64,000 nt of DNA from Paraburkholderia sp. PREW-6R (GCF_039621805.1 NZ_CP155073.1:1240001-1304000); one strand, 5' to 3'. Numbered from the stretch's first letter, positions 49,615-60,000 are shown. Numbers and translations are program-made. The notes: a model not told the origin generated them from the sequence alone.

Positions 49615-52257
49615 ATGCAGTCACGCCCGCCGCTGCGTGAGTCCGGGGCTGCGCCGTTTAACGGCGGGCAGCCGGCGTCTCGCGCCGTCTTTGATGTTTC
49701 TCCCGCCTACGCAAGGTCTTGCCGTCATGCGCGTGCCCGCGTGACGCGCCGGCTGCGCGCGTGGGTAGCCGTGCTGTGCGTCGTGCTGATGCTGTGCGCC
49801 AGCTGGTCCTTGCCTGCCACCGCGCAGGCCGCCGGCGCAACCCCCAACCCGGTCATTCCCGCGCTGCAAAGCCTGATCAACAGCGCGACGGCGACGCCCG
49901 CGTCCGGGACCTCGGGCGCTTCGGCGGCAGACGCGGCGTCCGCGCCGTCGCCGGCCAGCCAGGCCGAACTCGCCCGTTCGCTCGACAGCGTCATCAGCAC
50001 GCTCGACAACGACCGGCAGCGCACCGCGCTCGTCGCCCAGCTCAAAAAGTTGCGCGAGGTGTCGCAAAACGTCGCGCAGCCTGCGCCCGCGCAACCGAGT
50101 CCGGGTTTGCTGGGCGCGATCGCGTCGGGTATCGCGTCGTTCGAATCCGACGTTCATGAGGGCCGCACACCCGTGCGCTACTGGAGCGGGCGCTTCAACG
50201 CGGCCGCCAACGAGCTTTACACGATCATCTCGGGCCAGGGTCACGAAAGCTTCGGCCGCATCCTGTTTTCGATGATCGCGATGCTGGCGGGTTGGGGCGC
50301 CTGCGCAGGCGCGCTGATCTATCTGCAGCACCGTCTTTACTTGCGCCTCGGGATCGTGCTGAGCCTGCACCCGAATCCGACCACGCGCGAGTTGCTGATC
50401 TTCGCGCTGCGCCGCGTCGGTCCGTGGATCATCGCGTTCCTGGCCGCGCTGCTGTTCGTGCGCGCGATGCCCGACGCGCTCGGCCGCACGCTCGGCATGG
50501 TGGTGGCCTATGCGATCGTCGCCGGCGCGGTGTTCTCGGCAATCTGCCTGATCATGTTCTCGCTGTTCGGCTCCGGTCACCGGCGCATCGCGGTGCGCCA
50601 ACTGATCGATCACGCGCGCAGGCTGCTGTTCGTGGTCGGCGTGTGTGGTGCGCTGGGCGACGCTGCGGTGAATTACGACGTCGCGCATCAGCTCGGCACC
50701 AACCTCGCCGCGCTGATTTCGACGGTGGCGAACATGACGGCAGCGGTGCTGACCGGCTACTTCGCGCTCGCATTCCGGCGGCCGGTCGCGCATCTGATCC
50801 GCAACCGGCCGTATCAGCAGCGCTCCGACCACAAAGCCGCGACCGACGCGTTCGACGTGCTCGCCGCGCTCTGGCACGTGCCCGTGCTGGTGCTGGCGAC
50901 GGCTTCCGTGGTCGCGACGCTCGGCGGCTCGGGGTCGAGCGAAAACGTGCTGCAGATTTCGGTGGTCACCGCGCTGCTGCTCGTGCTGGCATTTTTCCTG
51001 TCGGCCATCGTGCTGCGCGTGACGCGGCCGCGCAGCGCCCGCGCGCGTCGGCGCTCGCCCTATCTCACGCGTCTGCTGCGTTTTTTCGGGACTTTGCTGA
51101 CGCTTTTCATCTGGCTTTTTTTCTTTGAACTTGCCGCGCGCCTGTGGGGCGTGTCGCTCGCGGAGATGGTCGAAGAAAACGTGGCGGCTCGCGGCATCGC
51201 GCATGCGGTGACGGCGATCGTCGCCACCTGCTTCCTCGCGTGGCTGCTGTGGATACTGGTCGATACCGCGATCACCGAGGCGCTCAATCCCGGCGCGCCG
51301 CGCAACAAGTCGCGCTCGCCGAGCATGCGCGCGCGCACCATGCTGCCGCTCGTGCGCAACGTGCTGCTCGTCACGATCATGACGATCGCGGGCATCGTCA
51401 CGGCAGCCAATCTCGGGATCAATGTGACGCCGCTGCTTGCCGGCGCAGGCGTGATCGGTCTTGCGATCGGGTTTGGCGCGCAGTCGCTCGTGACCGACCT
51501 GATCACGGGCCTGTTCATCATCATCGAGGACACGATTTCGGTCGGCGACTGGATCGACGTGGACGGCGGCCACGCGGGCACGGTCGAACACCTGTCGATC
51601 CGCACCGTGCGGCTGCGCGACGGACAGGGCGCCATTCACGCGATTCCGTTCTCCCAGATCAAGATCGTCAAGAACCTGTCGCGCGACTTCGCGTATGCGG
51701 TGTTCGAGGTGCGCATGGCGTTCTCCACCGACGTCGATGAGATCACGCAACTGATCCGCGAAGTGGGCGCCGATCTGATGGCCGACTTCCGTTACCGGCG
51801 CGAGATGCTGGGTCCGATCGAGGTCTGGGGACTGGACCGGTTCGACCCGAACTGGATGGTCGTGAAAGGCCAGATCAAGACGCGGCCTTTGCAGCAATGG
51901 AGCGTCGCGCGCGCGTTCAATCTGCGGCTCAAACGCAAGATGGACGAAGCCGGGATCGAGATCCCGGTGCCGCAAATGCGGGTGTACACGTCGTCGAAGG
52001 ATGAAGAAGGCCAGCCTTTGCAGGACGACGATGCGCCCGCGCCGGCTTCACACGAGCCCGGCGTGGAGCCTGGGACCAGGCATGGGGCGACTCAGGGTGA
52101 GACGGTGGCAAATAAGTCGGCTTTGCGAACGGCCCGCGCCGGCGTAGCGGTGGCGCGGGATGTGTCGCACGAGCCGCGCCCCGCGCCTCCGCCTACCGGT
52201 CAGACCGCACCAATTCCGCCGCAGATCCCGACCGCCGGCGAAGCGGGGAAGACCTAG
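49615..52257 (+). CDS. Large MscS-family mechanosensitive channel
   Basis: 880 residues. A leader (hydrophobic WVAVLCVVLMLCASWSLPA, about 50-68) is followed by an Ala/Pro-rich periplasmic domain to about 215. Several TM helices come next, then the conserved MscS pore and beta domains from about residue 600: GVIGLAIGFGAQSLVTDLIT, EDTISVGDWIDVDGGHAGTV, IPFSQIKIVKNLSRDF. The layout resembles YbiO-type channels of E. coli. The cytoplasmic C terminus is extended by about 85 Pro/Ala-rich residues. The start is uncertain; a GTG at 49741 is also possible. It should open under hypo-osmotic membrane tension. Confidence 0.9.
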   Translation: MQSRPPLRESGAAPFNGGQPASRAVFDVSPAYARSCRHARARVTRRLRAWVAVLCVVLMLCASWSLPATAQAAGATPNPVIPALQSLINSATATPASGTSGASAADAASAPSPASQAELARSLDSVISTLDNDRQRTALVAQLKKLREVSQNVAQPAPAQPSPGLLGAIASGIASFESDVHEGRTPVRYWSGRFNAAANELYTIISGQGHESFGRILFSMIAMLAGWGACAGALIYLQHRLYLRLGIVLSLHPNPTTRELLIFALRRVGPWIIAFLAALLFVRAMPDALGRTLGMVVAYAIVAGAVFSAICLIMFSLFGSGHRRIAVRQLIDHARRLLFVVGVCGALGDAAVNYDVAHQLGTNLAALISTVANMTAAVLTGYFALAFRRPVAHLIRNRPYQQRSDHKAATDAFDVLAALWHVPVLVLATASVVATLGGSGSSENVLQISVVTALLLVLAFFLSAIVLRVTRPRSARARRRSPYLTRLLRFFGTLLTLFIWLFFFELAARLWGVSLAEMVEENVAARGIAHAVTAIVATCFLAWLLWILVDTAITEALNPGAPRNKSRSPSMRARTMLPLVRNVLLVTIMTIAGIVTAANLGINVTPLLAGAGVIGLAIGFGAQSLVTDLITGLFIIIEDTISVGDWIDVDGGHAGTVEHLSIRTVRLRDGQGAIHAIPFSQIKIVKNLSRDFAYAVFEVRMAFSTDVDEITQLIREVGADLMADFRYRREMLGPIEVWGLDRFDPNWMVVKGQIKTRPLQQWSVARAFNLRLKRKMDEAGIEIPVPQMRVYTSSKDEEGQPLQDDDAPAPASHEPGVEPGTRHGATQGETVANKSALRTARAGVAVARDVSHEPRPAPPPTGQTAPIPPQIPTAGEAGKT

Positions 52258-52279
52258 TCGACGTGGTTGAGTTCGCGCG

Positions 52280-53014
52280 TCAGGCGCCGCGCTCTGCGAG
52301 CGCCGGCGTTCCGGCAGCGCGGACGACATCATTCACATGCGTTGCCATCTGCGCGCCCGCGACGCCGTAGATATGCAGTGAAACGGCGGGCGCATCGCTG
52401 TCGTTTCCGAGCCGGTGAATACCGCCGCGGCCGCCACGCACGAACGACACTGCGCCGCCACGGCGCGCCTGGGTCCGCGTCGCGCTTGCACAATGCTGCG
52501 CGCCGTTCCATTCGAAAATCGTTTCAGTCAACGCGCCTTCGAGCACCGCGTAGCCGCACCACGTGTGATGCGCGTGCACCGGACTCGCCTGACCCGGCAG
52601 CCAGACCAGCGCAGCGACCGCATACCGGCCGTGCGGATCGGACGCGAGCAGGTGGCGCCGGTAAGCAAGCTCGGACCCTTCGCGCTGCGACGGCAGGAGC
52701 AGGGCGGGACTGGCCGCCGCCTGGGCAAGCGCGACCCGCATGCTGCGCGCGAAGAATGTCGAACTGGATGGTTCGGAGAGATGTGCGCAGGCGTCGAACA
52801 CGGCGTCCAACGTATCGCATAGTTGCGCGAGCGGCGTGCTGCGGTGAGTGGATGGGCAGCTCCCCAACGGGCGGTCCCTCAACGGGCCGTCCGGAAACGG
52901 GCCTTCCCCCAAAGGGCCCTCCCGAAACGGGCCGTTGCGATCGGTGTCTCTGAGCGTGTGGCCGGCAGGGCTGGTGGAACGTGTGATGAGCGGCAGTCGG
53001 AAGTCGGCAGTCAT
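52280..53014 (-). CDS. Cysteine dioxygenase family protein
   Basis: Non-heme iron enzyme expected to oxidise cysteine to cysteine sulfinate. Iron ligands are the HxH pair His147 and His149 in SPVHAHHTWCGYAVLEG and His200 in GGIHRLGN, followed by SLHIYG, the cupin pattern of bacterial CDOs. From the ATG at 53014 the protein is 244 residues, longer than usual. The extra N terminus contains five GP-rich pentapeptides (about 27-50) encoded by a 15-bp tandem repeat. An ATG at 53119 is open but would start inside the divergent regulator's promoter; neither has a good Shine-Dalgarno sequence. Cys153 lies close to the position cross-linked in animal CDOs. Confidence 0.85.
   Translation of the reverse strand: MTADFRLPLITRSTSPAGHTLRDTDRNGPFREGPLGEGPFPDGPLRDRPLGSCPSTHRSTPLAQLCDTLDAVFDACAHLSEPSSSTFFARSMRVALAQAAASPALLLPSQREGSELAYRRHLLASDPHGRYAVAALVWLPGQASPVHAHHTWCGYAVLEGALTETIFEWNGAQHCASATRTQARRGGAVSFVRGGRGGIHRLGNDSDAPAVSLHIYGVAGAQMATHVNDVVRAAGTPALAERGA
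52866..52940. repeat. Five-unit 15-bp tandem repeat in the CDO gene
   Basis: Consecutive 15-mers start AACGGG or AAAGGG (AACGGGCGGTCCCTC, AACGGGCCGTCCGGA, AACGGGCCTTCCCCC, AAAGGGCCCTCCCGA, AACGGGCCGTTGCGA). On the minus strand they encode GP-rich pentapeptides, so unit gain or loss keeps the frame. Coordinates may be off by one base. Confidence 0.85.
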
Positions 53015-53147
53015 GAGGTGTGGCAGTCGTATCGCTGCGTGTTGGTTTTTTTCGATAGCGACATTTATACCCGTTTGCCTGGAGAAAGAGTTTCCATATA
53101 ATTCCCTTCGAAAACACATAAGTAGAATAATTTCCTATAGGGGTGTC

Positions 53148-53627
53148 ATGATGGGAATGGATATCATCGACCGCAGGCTGCTTGAATTGCTTCAGGAAGA
53201 CGCCACCATGCCGATCGCGGAGCTGGCGCAACGTGTGAACCTGTCGCAAACGCCGTGCTGGAAAAGGCTGCAGCGATTGAAGGAGGCCGGTGTGATTCGC
53301 GCGCAAGTCGCGCTTTGCGATGCGCGCAAACTCGGGGTGGGTACGACGGTGTTCGTGGCGGTACGCACGAACCAGCACACCGAAGCATGGGCGCAGACTT
53401 TCACGCATGCCGTTCAGTCCATTCCCGAAGTCGTCGAGGTGTACCGGATGAGCGGCGAGACAGACTATTTACTGCGCGTGGTGGTGTCCGACATCGACGA
53501 CTACGACCGCGTGTACAAACTTCTGATTGCTGCCGTGCCGCTTTACGACGTGAGCTCCAGCTTCGCGATGGAGCAGATTAAATATTCGACAGCGTTGCCA
53601 GTGCGTCCGGCGGTCGTGACCGGTTAG
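53148..53627 (+). CDS. Lrp/AsnC-family regulator
   Basis: 159 residues: an N-terminal helix-turn-helix (DIIDRRLLELLQEDATMPIA, ELAQRVNLSQTPCWKRLQRL) and a C-terminal RAM ligand-binding domain (VVEVYRMSGETDYLLRVVVS). AGGGG lies just ahead of a tandem ATG. It is divergent from the cysteine dioxygenase gene across about 130 AT-richer base pairs, so it probably controls that gene. Lrp-type cysteine sensors that govern cysteine catabolism are known in other proteobacteria; a cysteine effector here is an inference. Confidence 0.92.
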   Translation: MMGMDIIDRRLLELLQEDATMPIAELAQRVNLSQTPCWKRLQRLKEAGVIRAQVALCDARKLGVGTTVFVAVRTNQHTEAWAQTFTHAVQSIPEVVEVYRMSGETDYLLRVVVSDIDDYDRVYKLLIAAVPLYDVSSSFAMEQIKYSTALPVRPAVVTG

Positions 53628-53781
53628 CGCGCAGTGCCATTGACGTGCGGTTAAGGCAGGCCAGCCCTATATACTTCGTGTGCCGGGTGCAGGTCGGTTG
53701 CAAGCCGTATGCAAGCCCAGCCGGCGTAAAATGCCGCCTTCCCGCCACTATCGCGACCGTCTCGCCAACCAGACCCGCCTC

Positions 53782-53991
53782 ATGAACAAACCGCCGCGCA
53801 AGAAGAATCCGACGTTTGGCATTGCCGTTTTCATCGTGGTCGCGGTGCTGCTCGTCATCGCCACGTTGTTTTATAACGCCATCAAGGAAAAGCGGGACTT
53901 CGACAACCAGAACGCGCCGGGGCCTTCGATTTCATCCGAAGCGGCAGCCGCAGCAACTGCCGCGAAGCCGGCGAGCGGGTCGGCGCAGTAA
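53782..53991 (+). CDS. Small single-TM membrane protein
   Basis: 69 residues: a basic start (MNKPPRKKN), one transmembrane helix (FGIAVFIVVAVLLVIATLFY), a short charged stretch and an Ala-rich tail. The stop codon lies inside the first unit of a 12-bp tandem repeat. The ATG has no strong ribosome site. Function unknown. Confidence 0.65.
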   Translation: MNKPPRKKNPTFGIAVFIVVAVLLVIATLFYNAIKEKRDFDNQNAPGPSISSEAAAAATAAKPASGSAQ

Positions 53992-54057
53992 AGACGCACG
54001 TAAAGACGCAAGTAAAGAGGCGAGTAAAGACGCAACTAAGGCGCAACTAAGGCGCAA
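53988..54057. repeat. 12-bp tandem repeat spanning a stop codon
   Basis: Four 12-mers (GTAAAGACGCAC, GTAAAGACGCAA, GTAAAGAGGCGA, GTAAAGACGCAA) are followed by two 11-mers CTAAGGCGCAA. The TAA of unit 1 ends the small membrane-protein gene. In another frame the array would encode an Ala/Lys/Asp-rich repeat. Confidence 0.85.
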
Positions 54058-54168
54058 CAGACCTGGATTAAACGCGCGCAGGAGGCGCAGCGTTTTGATC
54101 GTTCGATCCGCGTCCCTCTTCCGCCTGTGCAGTGTGTAGCCAATGGGAAACTGCCAGGGTGGGGTTCA

Positions 54169-56808
54169 TCAGTCCGGCAGACGAATCACGCTTGCATCCT
54201 TGCGAATTAGCGCCGCTGCCGAGAGCATCTGCTTGCACTGATGCGCGAGCAGCTTCATGTCATGGACAGCGTCCGCCGAATACTCCGGCGACTTTTCCGC
54301 CTCGACCACCATCGCGTCGAGTTCGCGGTTGATCAACTTGATCTGCTCGCCCTGGTCGGCTGGCGGGGCCGTGCCGGCCTCGGCCTCGGTGAGGTTGTCG
54401 CGCACCACGCTCAGTGCGCGTTGCAGCGGCTGCAGCGAGACGCTCTCGGCCTGCTGCGCGGAGGTGCGTAGCAGCGGTGCGGCGGCCGTGATCTGCGACG
54501 CGAGGCCATGACTGCGCACGAGCAGTCCGTTGAGTTCCGGCACGAACTTCTGCGCGGACTTCGGCTCCAGCATCATCCGTTGAAACGCCTGGCCCAGATT
54601 CGCGAACGCTACGTGCACGTTCTTGCGGGCGAGGCGGTACCGGTAGTCGCGGTCGAGCGCCGTGGCGGCCGCCGCCGCGGCGGGCGAGGCGCCGGCGGTC
54701 TGTCTCGCGGTTGCGTTGCTGATGGTCGTGGTGTCGGCGCTGGTGTCGGGATCGGGGGCGGGGGCCGTAGGAGGTGGCGCGGCCGCCTTCACGATGGTGT
54801 CCGTGTCAGCGGGGCTGCTCGAACGCAGGGCGATATCGCCAGCGTTGGCGGCAACGCTGGCACCCACAGAACCCACAGAATCCACAGAACCCACAGAACC
54901 CACAGAACCCACAGAACCCACAGAACCCACAGAACCACCAGCCCGGCCAACACTGCCTGCGCCACCCGCAGCAGACAGCGCCGGCTTCGCGAATTCGATT
55001 GCCGGGTCGGTCATCGCGGCAGCCGGCGCGCGCGCGCCGGCTTCCGTGACGGTCGCGACGTCGGCGGCGGCAGGTTTGCCGCTCCACCACCAGCTTGCCT
55101 CGAGATACTGGCGGGTCGCGCTGATCATGTTGTTGACGAGCTTGCCCATCAAGCGATATTCCCAGTACGGGAACAGATGGCTCGCGGCGATGGCGATCGC
55201 GCATCCCACCACCGTGTCGATAGCGCGCTCGCCGATGATGCGCATGCTGCCCGGCGCGAGCAGATGGAACATCAGCAGCACATACGAAGAGGTGAACACC
55301 ACGCTCGCCGCGTAGTTGAAGAGCAGCAGGCTGTAGCTCATCACCATCGACGCGAACATCACCACGAGCAGAATGTGCGGCTCCTTCACGAAGATCATCA
55401 ACGCGATGCTCGCCGCGCAGCCGATCAACGTGCCGACAATCCGCTGCCCGTTGCGTTGCTTGGTCAGCGAATATCCAGGCTTCAGAATGATGACGGTGGT
55501 CATCACGATCCAGTAAGCATTGGTCAACGGCAACAGACGGCCAAGCCAGAAACCCACGGCGACCGCGATCGTCACGCGCAGCGCGTGCCGGAAGCTAGGC
55601 GACGCCATTGTCAGGTTCGAGAAGATCTGGCCGAACGGCACGCGGCGGCTCGACACGAACCGGGTGAGCGCCTGGTCGAGACGCAGTTCGGTTTCGGTGA
55701 TACGCGCGTCGCTCGACAGGCTCTTGCGCATCTTGTCGATGAGCCGCGTTGCGCTCCAGATGCGCCGGAACGTCGACGAGATCGCGGAATACGCCTCCGG
55801 ATTCTTGCCGGGCAGATCCTGCTTGCGCATCACTTCGATCTCGAATTCGATCGCGCGCAGTTCCGCCTTCACGTTCACGCGCTGGCGTGGCGCATGATTC
55901 TGCAGCACCGCGAGGCCGATCTCTTCTAGATCGGCGGCCGACTTGCGAATCAGATCGCGATAGAACACCAGCAGATCGGAGCCGCCGAACGTGGTGCGCA
56001 CGAGCGGATAATCGGTATGCGCGCCGACGAAAAGCTCATGCAGGTCGACGGTGTTGATGAACAGGTTGAACAGCATCGCGCGGCGCGGTTCGAGCTTGCC
56101 GCTTTTCAGTCTCGGCAGATTGCGCAGAACGATATCGCGCGCGGCATCCTGACGATCCACCGCGGCGATCTGCTTGTTGACGAGGTTGCGGTAGCACTCG
56201 TCCAGATCGTTATCCAGATCGTAGAACGCGGCGCGCGCAAGCAGATAGTCGGCACAGGCGAAGACGCTTTCGGCGAGCGCCTGCTGTTCGATCCGATGCA
56301 TCATCCAGCGGCTCACGAACGTGGACCAGTATGTGTACCAGAGGCCGCCCACCAGGATCCACGATGCATTGACGAGCGCCTGCATGGGCGTGAAGTGCTC
56401 CTCCAGCGTCATGATCATCATGAAGAGCGTGGCGAAGCTGATCTGCGGCCAGCGGTTGCCGTACACCACGATCAGCGAGAGCACGAACGTGAGCGGCACG
56501 ACCGTGCACCACAACGCGACCGAATTGACGGTGGCAAGACCGGTGGCGAGCGCGGACAGGAAGCCGATCACCGTGCAGGCCAGCATCTCGTTGTGCTTGT
56601 ATTTCAACGGACCGGGCATGTCGACCACGCATGCGCCGAGCGCGCCGGTCGCGATCGTAAAGCCGAGTTCCCGATCGTGAAACACGATCAGACATACGAC
56701 GGCCGGCAAGGACACGCCGACTGCGATGCGCAGGCCGCCATAGAAGTACTGGCTATAAAGAAATTTTTTTATTTCAACCGAATAGCGCATCGACTGCCTG
56801 GATTCCAT
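54169..56808 (-). CDS. FUSC-family inner-membrane protein (YccS-like)
   Basis: An 879-residue fusaric-acid-resistance-like protein with two blocks of TM helices. The N-terminal block covers about 25-170 (GLRIAVGVSLPAVVCLIVFH, LGACVVDMPGPLKYKHNEML). A cytoplasmic helical domain follows to about 395. The second block is at about 405-560 (LRVTIAVAVGFWLGRLLPLT, YWIVMTTVIILKPGYSLTKQ). The C-terminal soluble region contains a Ser-Val-Gly repeat (about 625-648) and a helical end. Family members are proposed transporters of aromatic acids or similar; the substrate is unknown. An ATG six codons inside (56790) has a better ribosome site and may be the true start. Confidence 0.88.
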   Translation of the reverse strand: MESRQSMRYSVEIKKFLYSQYFYGGLRIAVGVSLPAVVCLIVFHDRELGFTIATGALGACVVDMPGPLKYKHNEMLACTVIGFLSALATGLATVNSVALWCTVVPLTFVLSLIVVYGNRWPQISFATLFMMIMTLEEHFTPMQALVNASWILVGGLWYTYWSTFVSRWMMHRIEQQALAESVFACADYLLARAAFYDLDNDLDECYRNLVNKQIAAVDRQDAARDIVLRNLPRLKSGKLEPRRAMLFNLFINTVDLHELFVGAHTDYPLVRTTFGGSDLLVFYRDLIRKSAADLEEIGLAVLQNHAPRQRVNVKAELRAIEFEIEVMRKQDLPGKNPEAYSAISSTFRRIWSATRLIDKMRKSLSSDARITETELRLDQALTRFVSSRRVPFGQIFSNLTMASPSFRHALRVTIAVAVGFWLGRLLPLTNAYWIVMTTVIILKPGYSLTKQRNGQRIVGTLIGCAASIALMIFVKEPHILLVVMFASMVMSYSLLLFNYAASVVFTSSYVLLMFHLLAPGSMRIIGERAIDTVVGCAIAIAASHLFPYWEYRLMGKLVNNMISATRQYLEASWWWSGKPAAADVATVTEAGARAPAAAMTDPAIEFAKPALSAAGGAGSVGRAGGSVGSVGSVGSVGSVGSVDSVGSVGASVAANAGDIALRSSSPADTDTIVKAAAPPPTAPAPDPDTSADTTTISNATARQTAGASPAAAAAATALDRDYRYRLARKNVHVAFANLGQAFQRMMLEPKSAQKFVPELNGLLVRSHGLASQITAAAPLLRTSAQQAESVSLQPLQRALSVVRDNLTEAEAGTAPPADQGEQIKLINRELDAMVVEAEKSPEYSADAVHDMKLLAHQCKQMLSAAALIRKDASVIRLPD
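54863..54934. repeat. Eight-unit 9-bp tandem repeat in the FUSC gene
   Basis: Eight copies of CCCACAGAA, one with TCCACAGAA, run head to tail. On the minus strand they encode SVG or DSV-type tripeptides, in frame. Near-identity of units suggests recent slippage, so copy number probably varies between strains. Confidence 0.93.
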
Positions 56809-57032
56809 TCACTGAGAAAACCGCGGTTGAACGGGCAACCGGATTCACCCCGGCGCAGCAAGGGCAGACCAGATTGCCGACGAGTCTAACTGATTTTGCG
56901 TCTGATCTGACCTCGTCCATTCGGCCAGGTTCTGCCTTGGGAGCGCGTTTGCTATGCTGTCGTCTCACTGTCCGCGCCACTGTCTCCGGCGGTCCGCACA
57001 CCGCGTGCGCGCCGCGTGCATCTACAGGATCC

Positions 57033-60000
57033 ATGCTCCAGCTCTTCTATTCGAACCGCTATGAAACGCTTGTCGGCGCGCTGCTCGACGATCTCGCGCA
57101 GTTGCCATCCGACCCGTGGACGGCCCAGCCCGTGATCGTCCCGAGCGCGGCCGTGAGGCGGCGGCTCGAACTCGATATCGCCGCGCGCCAGGGTATCTGC
57201 GCTAACGTGAATTTCGGTTACCTCGCGCAATGGCTGTGGGCGCAGATCGGCGGTGTGATCGAGGTGCCGAAGCATTCGCCGTTCGCGCCTGACCGGCTCG
57301 TATGGCGTTGTTACCGGCTGCTGGGTGAGACGGACGAAGCGTTGCCCTGGAATGCGTCGCCGCGTCTGCGCACCTATCTGGATGCGGCGGACGCCTCCAT
57401 GCGTTATGAACTCGCACAGCGCGTCGCTACGGTGCTGGACCACTATCTGACCTATCGTCCCGAATGGCTGCTCCAGTGGCAAAAGGGCGGCTCGATCTTC
57501 GCAGGCGGCGCGGCGGACGACACCGGTCCGCGCCTCGTGGGCGCGAGCCCGGCCGCGCGAGAAGACGAGCGCTGGCAGGCCGCGCTATGGCGCGCGGTGC
57601 TGGCGGAAGTGGCTGGCGGCGCGCAAACGGCCGCCGCCGCATTGCCGCCCGCCTATCGCTTCCTCGAAGAATTCAGCACGCTCGAGCTTGATGCGATTGC
57701 CAACGCGAAGTGGCCGGAAGCGGTCAGCGTGTTCGCGCTGCCCACCATGCCGCCGCTGCACATTGCGTTGCTGCGTGCGTTATCGCGCTGGGTGGACGTG
57801 CGTCTGTACGTGATGAATCCGTGCCGCGAATTCTGGTTCGACGTGGTCAGCGCGGGGCGCGTCGAAGCGCTCGACGCCGCGGGTCAGCTCGACTATCAGG
57901 AGGTCGGTCACCCGCTGCTCGCCGAGTGGGGCCGCCAGACCCAGGCGCAACTGCACATGCTGCATGAACTGACCGAAAGCGCGGCGTCGGAAGAAACGGG
58001 CGACTTCACCCCCAACCCCGAGCCGAGCTGGCTCGCAGCGGTGCAGAACGGCATTCTCGACCTGCGCCCGGAAGCGGAGGTCGAGGCGCCACCCGTCGAG
58101 CGCGGCATCGAGGTGCATGTTTGCCATAGCCTGTCGCGGCAGCTCGAAGTGCTGCATGACCGCCTGCTTGGCTGGTTCGACGAGTTCGACGATCTGCAAC
58201 CGTCGGACGTGCTCGTCGCCGTGTCCGATCTCGCGGCGGCAGGTCCGCTGATCGATGCGGTGTTCGGCACGTCGCCCGCTGGAGATACGCGGCGCATTCC
58301 GTATCGCATCACGGGTTTGCCGCCGTCGCAGGCCAATCCGGTTGCGCGGTTGCTGCTCGACTGGCTGGCCTTGCCCGAGCGCAGCGTGGGCGCGCCGGAT
58401 CTGATCGAATGGCTGCGCGTGGACGCGGTTGCCGCGCGTTACGAAATCGACGCGGGCTCGCTCGAAGCGGCGCAGGAATGGCTCGCTGCGGCCGGCGCGC
58501 GGCGCGGCCTTGCGCCGGTCGAGCCGAGCGGCGAACACGTGCCCATTGCGCGTCACACATTCGCTGACGCGCTGACGCGCCTCTATCTCGGCTACGCGAT
58601 GCCGGACGGCGGCGAGCCGGTGGACGACTGGCTGCCCGTCGAAGGCGCGGACGGCTCCGGCGCGGAACTGCTTGGCCGCCTGTCGCGTTTCGTCGACGAC
58701 ATCGAATGCTTTGCCGCGCAATGCGCACAGGAACGCACGCCGGCTCAATGGACGCAACTGCTGCTCGAAACGCTCGCGCAGTCGTTCGATGGCGGTGTCG
58801 AATTTGCTGATTCGCTCGCTGCCGTGCGGGACGCGATCGACAAGATGGGCGACGCCATGCACGGCGGCGCGCAAGACGTAACGCTGCCCGCCGCCGTGGT
58901 GCGCGGCGCGCTCACACAAGCGCTGGACGACCCTGCGCGTGGCGGCGTGCCGTGGGGCAGCGTGACGTTTTCATCGCTGACCAGTCTGCGTGGGTTGCCG
59001 TATCGCATCGTCTGTCTGCTCGGCATGGACGATGGCGTGCTGCCGAGTCTTGCCCGCGCCGACGAGTTCGATCTGATGGCCGCGTTCGGCAAGGCGGGCG
59101 ACCGCCAGCGTCGCGACGACGAACGCAACCTGTTTCTCGACTTGCTGCTCGCCGCGCGCGAGCGTCTATTCATCGCCTATACGGGCCGCAGCATTCGCGA
59201 TAACGCGCCACTGCCGCCCGCCGCGCTGGTCGACGAACTGCTCGATCATCTCGCGCAAGTTTCGGCGGGGGCCGACGCAAGTCCGCCCCGGATCGAGCAG
59301 GCGCGCCGTGCGTTTATCGTCGATCATCCGTTGCAGGCATTCGCGTCCGACTATTTCACATCGGCGCGCGAGTTGTTCACCTATGATCCGGATCGCGCCG
59401 AGCTGGCAACGTTGCTCGCGTTGCCGCGGCAGCCGGCGCACGCGCCGTTCTTCGATCAACCGCTGCCGCCAGAAGATGATTCCGCGCCGGTCGCATTCGA
59501 TGAATTCGTGCGTTTCTGGCGTCACCCGGCGCGCGCGTTGTTGCGCGATCGCCTGGGCATCGTGTTGGCCAACGCGCAAGGCGAGTTGCTGGACACCGAG
59601 CCGTTCGAGCTCGACTACTCAGGACGCGACGCACTGGCGGAGCGTCTGCTTCCCGTGCTGCTCGACGGTGAAGGCTACGACAGCGACGACCAGATGTTCG
59701 AGCGCGTGCGCCGTGTCGCGGCGGCGAGCCCCGAGTTGCCGGGCGGCGCGACGGGCGCGGTATGGCGCGCCCGCGAACTCGGCGCGCTGCGTCAGCTTGC
59801 GGACAGCGTGCGCCGCGAGGTCGCGTCGGGCGTCGAGCGTTTGCCTTTCGTGCTCGACATCGTGCCGCGCTGGCCCGACAGCGCCGACATCGCGGGCGCG
59901 CTGTTCGGTCCGCATGACGCGGCGCTGCGCAAGGCCGCTCAAACGCCGTTCCAGCTGCACGGTACATTGAATCTGTTGACCGAAACAGGACAAGTGATTT

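Noticed and set aside
49621..51975. A 784-codon minus-strand frame opposite the MscS gene
   Set aside because: Arg/His/Asp-rich composition without hydrophobic segments or motifs; the plus strand encodes a clear MscS channel.
54863..54934. Short regular repeats that might suggest a CRISPR array
   Set aside because: Units are 9 bp with no spacers and lie inside a coding frame; this is a minisatellite, and no cas genes are present.
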